A DNA stretch of 64,000 nt. Origin: DLKC01 sp002478885 (GTDB lineage Bacteria; Bacteroidota; Bacteroidia; Chitinophagales; Chitinophagaceae). Under the pieces are notes generated by a model that was not told the origin of the DNA, did no database searches, and saw nothing but the letters and a program-made list of their open reading frames with translations. The position numbers and the translations under genes are program-made. This document shows positions 15,394 through 24,393 of this stretch, piece by piece (the first letter of the stretch is position 1; each line of letters begins with the position of its first letter). Location: the NCBI GenBank assembly GCA_046329585.1, contig JAXLUI010000002.1:930001-994000 (forward strand), in the 5' to 3' direction.

Positions 15394-16896
15394 ATGGGCA
15401 AACGGTTCGTAGCCATATGGTTTCGTCACCTAAAGACGGATACTATGATCCGTCGGCAACAGGCGTTGAAAGAGGTGCCCTTTGTACTGGCCTTTCCTGA
15501 TCATGGGCGTATGCTGGTAACCGAACCTGCCGCACTGGCTAAAGCAAAAGGTATTTATGCGGGAATGGTCGTGGCTGATGCAAGGATTATCCTTCCGGTG
15601 TTACAAGTATTTGATGATAAACAAGGTTATGCAGAACAACTGCTGAAAAAGTTAGGGCTCTGGTGCATCCGCTATACGCCTTTTGTTGTGATGGATGAAC
15701 CCGATGGTTTAATACTCGATGTAACAGGCTGTACACATTTATGGGGCAGTGAAGAGCATTATTTACGCGACCTCAGCAACAAACTAAAAGGCTTTGGCTA
15801 CCATATACGGGTGGCCATGTCCGATACCATCGGCTGTGCCTGGGCAGTATGCAGGTTCGGTAAAATAAAAGCCATCATAAAACCAGGGGAACAGGCAGCT
15901 GCATTAATGCCATTGCCGCCTGCCTCGTTGAGATTACAGCCCGGCACAGTGGAACGCCTCCTGAAATTAGGCCTGCACAATGCCGGCAATTTTATGAACA
16001 TGCAACGCTCAGCACTGCGCCGCCGTTTTGGAGAAGATTTATTATTACGGATTGACCAGGCCCTGGGTATCAAAGAAGAGTTCCGGGAACCCCTTTTTCC
16101 GATCGAACCATACAGTGAACGGTTGCCCTGTTTAGAACCGATCCAGGCAGCAACTGGGATCGAGATCGCCCTGGAGCAACTCTTGCAGGCCTTGTGCAGC
16201 AGGTTACAAAAAGAAGGAAAGGGTTTGCGCGTGGCCATACTAAAAGGGTATCGCATTGATGGCAAGCTGCAACAGGTACAGGTAAGCACCAACCACCCGT
16301 CGCACAACATCAGTCACCTGTCCCGCCTTTTTGCATTAAAGATCCCATACATCGAACCTGCCCTGGGCATTGAATTGTTTGTACTGGAAGCACCAAAACT
16401 GGAAGACCTTCAAACCTTTCAGCAGACATTCTGGACAGCCAACAGCAGCCTTGAATCTACCGAAATAGCCGAACTGCTCGACAACCTCGAAAGCAGGTTC
16501 GGCAGCCAGGTCGCCCATCGCTATTTGCCCGATGAACATCATTTGCCTGAGCGTTCGGTTAAACTTGCGGGTTCCTTAAAAGAAAGGCCGGCCATTGAAT
16601 GGCGTGCCGATAAACGCCGCCCGATACAATTATTACCACAACCACAACCGGTGATGGTTACGGCGCCCATTCCTGATTATCCGCCGATGAATTTCAGGTA
16701 CAATAACAAATTGCACATCATCAAAAAAGCAGATGGACCGGAACGCATCGAATCGGAATGGTGGATACAACCTGCATTGCTGAGAGATTACTACGTGGTG
16801 GAAGATGAAGAAGGAAAACGTTTCTGGCTTTTCAGGGCCGGGCATTATGAAGGAGACAATGATCCTGGATGGTTTATTCATGGCTTTTTTGCATGA
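15394..16896 (+). CDS. imuB: ImuB, inactive Y-family polymerase subunit
   Basis: The ATG at 15394 (MGKRFVAIWFRHLKTD) is chosen because it immediately follows the imuA stop; the frame is open further upstream inside imuA. 500 residues with Y-family palm, fingers and little-finger layout. The first catalytic Asp of active Pol IV (in 'DMDAFYA') is replaced in FVAIWFRHLKTD. The later VMDEPDGLILDVTGCTHLWG keeps an acidic pair, and NAGNFMNMQRSALRRRFGE fits a helix-hairpin-helix. ImuB is known as a non-catalytic clamp-binding adaptor for DnaE2. The C-terminal ~80 residues (REWRADKRRPIQLL-like, then WWIQPALLRDYYVVEDEEG) match the usual ImuB tail. Confidence 0.92.
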   Translation: MGKRFVAIWFRHLKTDTMIRRQQALKEVPFVLAFPDHGRMLVTEPAALAKAKGIYAGMVVADARIILPVLQVFDDKQGYAEQLLKKLGLWCIRYTPFVVMDEPDGLILDVTGCTHLWGSEEHYLRDLSNKLKGFGYHIRVAMSDTIGCAWAVCRFGKIKAIIKPGEQAAALMPLPPASLRLQPGTVERLLKLGLHNAGNFMNMQRSALRRRFGEDLLLRIDQALGIKEEFREPLFPIEPYSERLPCLEPIQAATGIEIALEQLLQALCSRLQKEGKGLRVAILKGYRIDGKLQQVQVSTNHPSHNISHLSRLFALKIPYIEPALGIELFVLEAPKLEDLQTFQQTFWTANSSLESTEIAELLDNLESRFGSQVAHRYLPDEHHLPERSVKLAGSLKERPAIEWRADKRRPIQLLPQPQPVMVTAPIPDYPPMNFRYNNKLHIIKKADGPERIESEWWIQPALLRDYYVVEDEEGKRFWLFRAGHYEGDNDPGWFIHGFFA

Positions 16897-16947
16897 ACAG
16901 GAAGAGGATATTTTATGTACCCGGCAAAGAATATCAATAATGCTTTT

Positions 16948-17010
16948 GTTGCGTCGCACTCTTCAGCGCTTTGCTCCTTAATGAACAGGAAGTACAAGGG
17001 AGTGACACAA
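16948..17010. repeat. Inverted pair of intergenic GTGCGACGCAA-type elements
   Basis: GTTGCGTCGCACTCTT (16948-16963) faces AAGGGAGTGACACAAC (about 16995-17010) across a short spacer in the 164-bp gap between imuB and dnaE2. The two halves represent the two sub-variants of the dispersed element. Confidence 0.7.
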
Positions 17011-17060
17011 CAGCAGATGAGTTACGAACATACAGCTGGTAAAACAGCAAATAAAAAACA

Positions 17061-20000
17061 ATGCAATACACCGAGCTACAGGTAACAACGAATTTCAGCT
17101 TTCTGCGCGGTGGCGCACACCCTGAAGAGCTGGTAGCGCAGGCGCATTGGTATGGTTACCGCGACATAGCGATCACAGACCGCAACACACTGGCAGGAGT
17201 GGTTCGTGCGCACGCTGCCGCAAGAACAAAAGGCACCAGGATCATCATTGGTTGCCGGCTTGACCTGGTTGATGGCGTAAGCCTGTTGGCATACCCGACC
17301 AATAACGATGCCTATGCACAACTCTGTATGCTGCTGACAAAGGGAAACAGGCGGACGGAAAAAGGCCAATGCGAACTCTTTAAAGCGGATGTGTATGAAC
17401 ATGCAAAGGGCATGAAGTTTATAATTGTGCCCCCTGCTACCTTAAACCCTGTTTTTGATTTTGATAACCCCTTTAAACAAACAATAGCAGAATACCACGA
17501 AGCCTTTGGCAGGGACCTGTACATCGGAGCTATACGCACTTACCAGGGAGATGATTTTAAAAAACTGTTTCGCCTTGATCAACTCGCACAACGCTTCCAT
17601 ATTCCATTGGTTGCGACAAACGATGTACACTATCATCACCCGTCGAGACGGCAATTACAGGATGTGCTGACATGCATCCGCGAAAAATGTACGATCTACA
17701 ATGCGGGTTTTCGTTTGCATGAAAATGCGGAACGCTATTTAAAACCAGGTGAGGAAATGCAACGCCTGTTTCGCCAGTACCCTGATGCCATAAACCGCAC
17801 ACAGGAGATCGCGGAAGCCTGTCGCTTTAGTCTTGATAGCCTCAAATACGTATACCCTGAAGAAATAACGACAGGGGGCAGAACAGCACAGGAAGAATTA
17901 ACCATGCTTACCTGGGAAGGGGCAAAAGAAAAATTCGGGGAGACAATACCCGCAAAAACATCCGCAACAATAAAGCATGAACTGGCTTTTATTGAACAGA
18001 TGAATTATGCCGCTTACTTTCTTACGGTGCACGATATTGTGCGTTTTGCAAGGCAGCAAAACATTCTTTGCCAGGGCAGGGGTTCTGCTGCCAATTCCAC
18101 TGTTTGCTATTGCCTGGGTATTACATCAGTAGATCCAATAAAATTTGATCTGTTGTTTGAAAGGTTTCTCTCTGCTGCACGCAATGAGCCACCTGATATA
18201 GATGTTGACTTCGAACACGAACGCAGGGAAGAAGTAATGCAATATATCTACAACAAATATGGGCGTGACAGGGCAGCAATTGTTGCTACCGTTACACAAC
18301 AACACCAGAAAGGTGCAGTGCGGGATGTAGCCAAAGCAATGGGTTTATCACCCGATACCGTAAACCGTCTTGCCAAATCTGTTTGGGAATTTACCGGTGA
18401 CTCGTTTGACAATAAAGCCATGCAGGAGCAGGGCATTGATACCGGTAATGCGCATCTGAAAAAAGTATTGCAACTCACCCAACAATACATTGGCTTCCCC
18501 AGGCAGCTCGGGCAGCATACCGGTGGCTTTGTTATTACACAACAAAAGCTTTCGCATCTCTGCCCCATACTCAATGCAAGAATGGAAAACCGGACCTGCA
18601 TAGAATGGAACAAAGATGATATTGATGCGCTGGGCTTTTTGAAGATAGATGTACTTGCCCTCGGTATGCTTACCTGTATCCGCAAATGTTTTGATGAAGT
18701 AAAAAAACACTATGGCCTCGATCTTACGCTGGCAAACATTCCACAGGATGATAAGGCAGTATACGACATGATCAGCCATGCAGATACCATTGGGGTATTC
18801 CAGATAGAAAGCCGTGCACAACAATCCATGTTACCAAGACTAAGGCCTCAAAAATTCTATGACCTCGTTATTGAAGTGGCGATTGTAAGGCCGGGACCCA
18901 TACAGGGCGACATGGTACATCCATATTTAAGGCGTAGAAATAACGAAGAAGAAGTAACCTACCCTTCACAGGAACTGAAAGATATACTGGAACGCACATT
19001 GGGCGTGCCACTCTTCCAGGAACAGGCAATGCGCATTGCCATCGTTGCAGCAGGCTTTACCCCTGCAGAAGCAGACGGCTTACGCAGGAGTATGGCCACA
19101 TTCAAAGCCAAAGGGCTTGTTTCACAATTCCACGAAAAACTGATCAATGGCATGCTGAAGAACGGTTACACCAAGGAATATGCGGAAAGGGTATTTAAAC
19201 AACTCGAAGGTTTTGGGAGTTATGGTTTTCCCGAAAGCCATGCGGCAAGTTTTGCATTGCTGGTATATGTATCTGCATGGATCAAGTGTTACTATCCCGA
19301 TGTATTTGCCTGTGGCTTATTAAACAGTCAGCCCATGGGCTTTTATGCCCCTGCACAAATTGTAAGTGATGCCCGCAATCATGCCGTTGAAATAAGGCCT
19401 GTGGATGTAAATCATGCTTACTGGGACAATACACTCGAACCATTGCCCCCTACTTCGGATCATGCAAGGGAAGCGGATGGGGACAAAGCTTCAAAGGCCA
19501 ACTGTGCACTCAGACTTGGTTTCAGGCAGGTGAAAGGCTTGCGTATGGAAGAGATGGAGATACTGGTATCGGCAAGAAACAAAATGTTTACAAGTATCAA
19601 TCAAATACTGGATGCAGGTGTATCCATTGCTGCATTGGAGAAACTGGCAGATGCTGATGCTTTCCGCTCGCTTGGTATCGACAGGCGGCAGGCTTTGTGG
19701 GAGATCACTTCTTTAAACGATAATCCTGCCGGGGTATTCAAAGGGCAGCCATCAGAAAGCACCACAGAAAAAAACATACAACTGCCGCTGATGACTTTAT
19801 CAGAACACGTAGTGCAGGATTATGCAGCAACAGCGCTTTCTTTAAAAGCACACCCGGTGAGTTTTGTACGCGAAAAACTGCAGTTGTTTTCCGTGATACC
19901 AACAAGTGATTTAACAAAAGGCAATAATGGTGATATAGTAAGGGTGGCAGGACTGGTGCTGGTAAGACAAAGACCTGGAACCGCGGGCGGCATTTGTTTT

Positions 20001-20339
20001 ATGACCATTGAAGATGAAACCGGCACAGCCAACCTGGTCATCTTCCGCAACCTGTTTGAAGTTACCTACAGGAAAGAGATCCTGCAATCGAAATTAATAA
20101 TGGTGGAAGGCAAACTCCAGAAAGAAGGAGAAGTGATTCATGTGATCGTGCAAACCTGTGCTGACTTTACAAAATTGTTGCGTGGCTTAACTGCCGCAAA
20201 CAAAGAAAACCTCCCGGTTCTTACTTTATCTCCACGGGATGAAAACAATGGCTTCCCCTTCGAAACCGCAAACAGGACAACACAGGTGCGGCAAACTGCA
20301 GGGGAAGAACATTTTCCAAACGGCAGAAATTTTAAATAA
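17061..20339 (+). CDS. dnaE2: Error-prone DNA polymerase III alpha subunit DnaE2
   Basis: 1092 residues, typical for DnaE2 (replicative DnaE is usually longer). N-terminal PHP domain (about 1-220: YTELQVTTNFSFLRGGAHPE, IAITDRNTLAGVVRAH); polymerase core with LCQGRGSAANSTVCYCLGIT and the catalytic aspartates in PDIDVDFEHERR (about 375-385); VVIRPGP-like IVRPGPIQGDMVHPYL and GLRRSMATFKAKG; C-terminal OB-fold (about 955-1045: DIVRVAGLVLVRQRPGTAGG, FMTIEDETGTANLVIF). It would perform mutagenic bypass synthesis together with ImuA/ImuB. It is the last gene of the cassette, 164 bp after imuB. Confidence 0.96.
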   Translation: MQYTELQVTTNFSFLRGGAHPEELVAQAHWYGYRDIAITDRNTLAGVVRAHAAARTKGTRIIIGCRLDLVDGVSLLAYPTNNDAYAQLCMLLTKGNRRTEKGQCELFKADVYEHAKGMKFIIVPPATLNPVFDFDNPFKQTIAEYHEAFGRDLYIGAIRTYQGDDFKKLFRLDQLAQRFHIPLVATNDVHYHHPSRRQLQDVLTCIREKCTIYNAGFRLHENAERYLKPGEEMQRLFRQYPDAINRTQEIAEACRFSLDSLKYVYPEEITTGGRTAQEELTMLTWEGAKEKFGETIPAKTSATIKHELAFIEQMNYAAYFLTVHDIVRFARQQNILCQGRGSAANSTVCYCLGITSVDPIKFDLLFERFLSAARNEPPDIDVDFEHERREEVMQYIYNKYGRDRAAIVATVTQQHQKGAVRDVAKAMGLSPDTVNRLAKSVWEFTGDSFDNKAMQEQGIDTGNAHLKKVLQLTQQYIGFPRQLGQHTGGFVITQQKLSHLCPILNARMENRTCIEWNKDDIDALGFLKIDVLALGMLTCIRKCFDEVKKHYGLDLTLANIPQDDKAVYDMISHADTIGVFQIESRAQQSMLPRLRPQKFYDLVIEVAIVRPGPIQGDMVHPYLRRRNNEEEVTYPSQELKDILERTLGVPLFQEQAMRIAIVAAGFTPAEADGLRRSMATFKAKGLVSQFHEKLINGMLKNGYTKEYAERVFKQLEGFGSYGFPESHAASFALLVYVSAWIKCYYPDVFACGLLNSQPMGFYAPAQIVSDARNHAVEIRPVDVNHAYWDNTLEPLPPTSDHAREADGDKASKANCALRLGFRQVKGLRMEEMEILVSARNKMFTSINQILDAGVSIAALEKLADADAFRSLGIDRRQALWEITSLNDNPAGVFKGQPSESTTEKNIQLPLMTLSEHVVQDYAATALSLKAHPVSFVREKLQLFSVIPTSDLTKGNNGDIVRVAGLVLVRQRPGTAGGICFMTIEDETGTANLVIFRNLFEVTYRKEILQSKLIMVEGKLQKEGEVIHVIVQTCADFTKLLRGLTAANKENLPVLTLSPRDENNGFPFETANRTTQVRQTAGEEHFPNGRNFK

Positions 20340-20425
20340 GCAGCCGGAAAGTTTTCGATGACATGGTTACGGTATTTTTTCGCAAGGCCATTTTTAACTC
20401 CAACGAAAAGAAGCAGCGTTACTTG

Positions 20426-20452
20426 TTGCAGTACAAGTGTGCGACGCAACAA
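20426..20452. repeat. Intergenic GTGCGACGCAA element
   Basis: TTGCAGTACAAGTGTGCGAC followed by GCAACAACAG, between convergent dnaE2 and the T9SS protein gene. Confidence 0.8.
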
Positions 20453-20499
20453 CAGCTGCTGCCCGTGCAGTTGTTTGGCCAGTCATTACAAATAGTCTC

Positions 20500-22116
20500 T
20501 TACTGCATCTTTATAAATTTCACGACGCCTTTCCTCCCGGCAGCTGTTACGGTAAGCGCATAAGTGCCCGGTGTTAACTGGCCTATGTTGATGGTAGTTG
20601 CTGACAGCGCTGCATCAGATCGGATATTTTGCTGTGCAACCACACGGCCCTGCATATCACTGATCAACACCGTTACGGGCCCCGTAAAGCCACTGAGCCG
20701 GATATGGAGGCTGCTACCCGCAACCGGGTTTGGATAAACGCTTACAGCAACAGCCGTTGCGCCTTTAGCCGTGATATCGGAAACATCGTTTTGGGTAACG
20801 GGCACCGGCACGCTATCCCAGCAGAGCAATTTTGTAACCAGTGTGATAGCCGTGTCTGACAGCAGGCTCGGATAACTGATCAACGAGTCGGTGAGGTCGG
20901 CACTGTGGTATGTTCTGCTGATGGTATTAAGCGGGAAATTGGATACAGTATCAACGGTCGTTACCGCATCACAGGTTTGCACAAGGCTGTCGTAACCGGT
21001 AATAACAATGGCCGACCTTGCGCTGATAGCCGATGATGTAACGCTGTATATTTTTTTGCCCTGCCGCATCAGCGAACCATAATTACGAAAGGTATCAAAC
21101 CTGGTAGTAAAAGCACTATCCCCATCCGCCGTAAAACGGGTGACGACCGCATTGCCGTTGCCATTGGAACCGCCAATGATATAACTGCCGTCTTTTGTGT
21201 TAATAACATCCGCACTTACATCATACGAAGGCATTTTCAATTGCCTGCCCCATTCCAGGCTGCCATCTGCAGCCAGTTTTACAAGTACGCGATCGTAACT
21301 GTTGTTGCTGGTATAGGTATCGCCGGTAAATACGTAACCGCCATCAGGCGCCGCCGCAATGCCGGTGATTTCGTCATTACCGGTAGCATTGGTATTCCAG
21401 AAAGTCTTGCTCCACTCCGGCCTGCCCTTGCGGTTATATTTTACCACGAGAAAGTTGTCGCCCAGGCTGCCGGGATAACCTGACCAGCCGCCAATGACAA
21501 ACCCGTTATCAGGTGTTCTGTTGATATTGTAACCGGTTTCATTAAGTCCGGCTGTCCCTGCTGCCCTGAACCAGTTGACATTGCCGTCTGACTGGTTCAT
21601 ATTCAGCACAAAGGCATCGCCGAGCGAAGACAGGTTGGTTGTACCTGTAAGTAATATAGTGCTGTCCGAAGCGGCAATGCCAGCCCTTAAATACATGGAA
21701 TAGTAACCCGATGCACTGTAGTTGAATTTACGCTGCCAGGACAACACGCCAGTTCCGGTATATTTTACTACAAAGACATTAAAACCAACGTCGAGCGACT
21801 CCCCTGCTACCACGAATCCACCGTCGCGGCAAGGTATTACAGCAAGCGGGTAATAGTTGGCATTGTCTGACCCAAAGGCTCTTGCCCATAAGGGCTCCCC
21901 GTCTTTGTCAAGCTTTGCCAGCATTACCTTGTTAAGGGAAACCCGGCTGGAAACATAGCTACCGGTGATGATGGTTCCGCCACCGTCAATAGCGGCCATC
22001 CTGGGATCGGAAACAGAACCGCCAACGGCGTTGATTTGTTTCTGGAAACTGTTTTGTGTAAATGCAATGGACGATAATAGCATGGCCAATGCCAGCAGGC
22101 TGTGGTGTTTTTTCAT
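20500..22116 (-). CDS. Secreted beta-propeller-like protein with T9SS type A sorting domain
   Basis: 538 residues. Signal peptide (about 1-20: LLALAMLLSSIAFTQ). The central ~400 residues are repeats of the form 'D-GG-I-TG' (AIDGGGTIITGSYV, CRDGGFVVAGESLD, TPDNGFVIGGWSGY, APDGGYVFTGDTYT, TKDGSYIIGGSNG), suggesting a beta-propeller. The last ~80 residues (SVYPNPVAGSSLHIRLSG, VTVLISDMQGRVV, LTPGTYALTV, KFIKMQ) are a type A CTD, which directs export through the type IX system and anchoring to the cell surface. No enzymatic motif is visible. It is monocistronic and convergent with dnaE2. Confidence 0.9.
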   Translation of the reverse strand: MKKHHSLLALAMLLSSIAFTQNSFQKQINAVGGSVSDPRMAAIDGGGTIITGSYVSSRVSLNKVMLAKLDKDGEPLWARAFGSDNANYYPLAVIPCRDGGFVVAGESLDVGFNVFVVKYTGTGVLSWQRKFNYSASGYYSMYLRAGIAASDSTILLTGTTNLSSLGDAFVLNMNQSDGNVNWFRAAGTAGLNETGYNINRTPDNGFVIGGWSGYPGSLGDNFLVVKYNRKGRPEWSKTFWNTNATGNDEITGIAAAPDGGYVFTGDTYTSNNSYDRVLVKLAADGSLEWGRQLKMPSYDVSADVINTKDGSYIIGGSNGNGNAVVTRFTADGDSAFTTRFDTFRNYGSLMRQGKKIYSVTSSAISARSAIVITGYDSLVQTCDAVTTVDTVSNFPLNTISRTYHSADLTDSLISYPSLLSDTAITLVTKLLCWDSVPVPVTQNDVSDITAKGATAVAVSVYPNPVAGSSLHIRLSGFTGPVTVLISDMQGRVVAQQNIRSDAALSATTINIGQLTPGTYALTVTAAGRKGVVKFIKMQ

Positions 22117-22309
22117 AATAGTTGTTTTGTTAGCTTAATTAAAATCCTGTTTGATAAAGCTACACATAAACTGGTGTTGCTTTATCGGAATGCTGCGTTT
22201 TTATACAGCAATTTTTTATAACTGGTATGGACTTTTGGATGAATACACCGGGAGGAGTTTTCGCTACCGCCACGCATGGCTGTCAGCGAATCTTTAGTGG
22301 TATAAAAAG

Positions 22310-22774
22310 CTACGAAATATCCGCCTCGCTTACCTGTAAAGTATTGGCAACTTTTTCTTTGGAAGGCTTCAGCGTTACAAAAAGAAACAGGCCGCCTGCA
22401 GCAAAAACAAGCAGCTCCATCCTGTTGGTCAGCAAAAAACTGATGATGGCAAAAAGGGTGGAAAATTCAAGCAATGCGCAACGGGTGAGAAATGCTGCCC
22501 GGTAGGCATTTAGTTTGTCGCTGTTGGAAGTCATGTTAACCGCGTCTTGCACTTTTCTTTTAAACAACAGGTTACCTGCCAGCCTTGCAATAATAATCGA
22601 CGCGGGTACCGCAATAAAGAAAATATTCTCCAGCTCCGGCATGCGGTTGACAAAATTGCCGGAAAAGACAAGGAATACAGACAGCAGCAAAAAGATCACC
22701 TGCCCTGCCAGCAAAGCGGTATATAAAACAGTAAGTGACTTGAAATAATTGTTGTCGGTTGTTTGTATGGCCAT
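22310..22774 (-). CDS. Small four-helix membrane protein, unknown function
   Basis: 154 residues with four hydrophobic helices (LYTALLAGQVIFLLLSVFLVF; IFFIAVPASIIIARLAGNLLF; CALLEFSTLFAIISFLL; MELLVFAAGGLFLFVTL) and a short soluble tail. It has no motif that I recognise. The order, including FKRKVQDAVNMTSNSDKLNA between helices 2 and 3, resembles small uncharacterised Bacteroidota membrane proteins. It is preceded by a set of four TAGATAC motifs at exact 11-bp spacing (22877-22916), a possible regulator-binding array. Confidence 0.7.
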   Translation of the reverse strand: MAIQTTDNNYFKSLTVLYTALLAGQVIFLLLSVFLVFSGNFVNRMPELENIFFIAVPASIIIARLAGNLLFKRKVQDAVNMTSNSDKLNAYRAAFLTRCALLEFSTLFAIISFLLTNRMELLVFAAGGLFLFVTLKPSKEKVANTLQVSEADIS

Positions 22775-23138
22775 ATGGTTGTGATTGTTCCCCGGCTTAA
22801 GTTTTGCCGGTGAGACAAATAAACAAAAAAAAGGAAAACAATATACCTGGGCAGCTTTTGCTTGTCCCTAAAGCAATAGATACCCGGTAGATACTTAATA
22901 GATACTTGGTAGATAAGCGGTATTAACTGCGTGCTTTATTAAAATCACCTTAAGCCATGCGGCATTAATTCCTAAAGGGAAAACATAGGGTTACAGAAAG
23001 CTGCTTTCCATGCGAATGGTCACGGAAATTAAACAATTTGCTTTTACCAATCACGAATAAGTATTTTTTTCTATACAGCTCCCGGGCGGCATTTAGCATA
23101 AGAGAAATCCGGTGATATCGGCTCCTCTGCATGATCAG
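22775..23138. other. Gene-free spacer with phased heptamers
   Basis: About 360 bp. Apart from the TAGATAC array (separate entry) it contains no ORF or RNA that can be supported. Confidence 0.4.
22877..22916. promoter_or_regulatory. Four TAGATAC motifs at 11-bp period
   Basis: TAGATAC begins at 22877, 22888 and 22899, and TAGATAA at 22910, giving exact one-turn phasing. It lies 103-142 bp upstream of the ATG of the membrane protein at 22774. Direct repeats phased with the helix are what a cooperatively binding regulator would need, though slippage-born repeats are also possible. Confidence 0.5.
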
Positions 23139-24134
23139 TTAACCTGCTGCTACTTTTTCAATGAGTTTTTTTGTCGCAAGCACACCTGCATCATCATCCA
23201 GGTATTTATCATCTTTACTATACATTTTTATCAAACCTCCTTCATACTCTACGCTTACCCAACCGCTGAAGCCTGATTCCTTTATAATCATAAACATCTT
23301 TGCAAAATCTGTTTCCGTATCATTACCATCGGCATCAAACACATGTGTTTTTGCGTGCACTCCTTTCGCATAGGGCATCAGTTCCTTAATTCCTTTGTAG
23401 CGGTCATACTCTTCGAGGCATTTTGTTTGCATCCATCCGGCAATATCATTTGTGGGAGGCTTGGTTCTGTTAATGCAAAAATTGCCAAAGTCTGCAAGCG
23501 TGCCGCAATGTGGGGTATTCATCGCCTTCATTACAGCGGCCAGCCATGCACCATTGCACGAAATGCCAACATGATTCTCTACTATTACATCGACATCGCT
23601 TTTCCTTCCATAATCAATCAATGTGTGCAGGCTTTCTATAGCTGCTTTTGCTACTTCAGCCGGGTCGCCTTCTCCTTCCACATTTACACGTATCATCGGG
23701 CAACCAAGTGTTGCTGCGGCATCAATCCATTTGTAGTGATTTTCTACAGCCTTTGCCCTTATACTTTTATCGAGGTCGCCTAATACACCTTCCCCATCGA
23801 TCATAATACGCAGGTTAAAACAGCCATTATCTGCTGAGCGCTTTTTTAATTCATTTAAAAAACTGTTGTCTTTTGCTTTATCGGCAAAAAACATAGAGCA
23901 ATAATCGAGGCCCGGGATACCAAAGGTCGTAATGGTCTTTTTGGGGAAATCAAGCGGGTCTAACTGTTTTGTCCAGAATTGCCCTGCCAGGGAAAATTGT
24001 GACAAGGCCAGTTTGAAGGGCAACTCACTTTTTGCCGGGTTGGCGTGAAGCACGGAAGGCAGTGCTGAAGCTAAGCCTGTTGCAGCTACTGCCATGGATG
24101 ACCTTTTAATAAAAACTCTTCTGGACGTTTTCAT
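23139..24134 (-). CDS. Tat-exported sugar phosphate isomerase/epimerase-like TIM-barrel protein
   Basis: The start is placed at 24134 because MKTSRRVFIKRSS is a textbook twin-arginine signal; an in-frame ATG seven codons upstream adds only a short basic tail. 331 residues. The signal runs to about residue 31 (ALPSVLHA). The remainder is a xylose-isomerase-like (AP endonuclease 2) barrel: LDYCSMFFADKA, VNVEGEGDPAEVAKAAIESL, VIVENHVGISCNG, HCGTLADFGNFC, VHAKTHVFDADG and WVSVEYEGG carry the spaced His, Asp and Glu metal ligands. Export by Tat suggests a folded metalloprotein in the periplasm acting on a sugar derivative; the substrate is unknown. Confidence 0.85.
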   Translation of the reverse strand: MKTSRRVFIKRSSMAVAATGLASALPSVLHANPAKSELPFKLALSQFSLAGQFWTKQLDPLDFPKKTITTFGIPGLDYCSMFFADKAKDNSFLNELKKRSADNGCFNLRIMIDGEGVLGDLDKSIRAKAVENHYKWIDAAATLGCPMIRVNVEGEGDPAEVAKAAIESLHTLIDYGRKSDVDVIVENHVGISCNGAWLAAVMKAMNTPHCGTLADFGNFCINRTKPPTNDIAGWMQTKCLEEYDRYKGIKELMPYAKGVHAKTHVFDADGNDTETDFAKMFMIIKESGFSGWVSVEYEGGLIKMYSKDDKYLDDDAGVLATKKLIEKVAAG

Positions 24135-24263
24135 ATCTGAATTTTTATGGAACAATATCTGTGTAGATAGATTCGCAATCCTAAGATATAGGAAAAAACC
24201 AACAAGCGCGGATTGGAACGCTGCCGGTTAGCAGTTTTATTCTTTAAGATGACATTCGTGCAA

Positions 24264-24286
24264 CTGTACAAGTGAGTGACACAACC
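24264..24286. repeat. Intergenic element, AGTGACACAAC variant
   Basis: AACTGTACAAGTGAGTGACA then CAACC, in the divergent gap between the Tat protein gene and the TIR gene. It matches the variant at about 16995-17010 and 45989-46004. Confidence 0.65.
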
Positions 24287-24393
24287 TAAGCCGGGGAAGG
24301 ATATAAAGTTTGTAACAAAAAGTGTCGGTTCAGGGGAAAAGATAAAGATTTATCTTGTCATACGATTAATCGTCCGTCACTAATTCATGCAAC

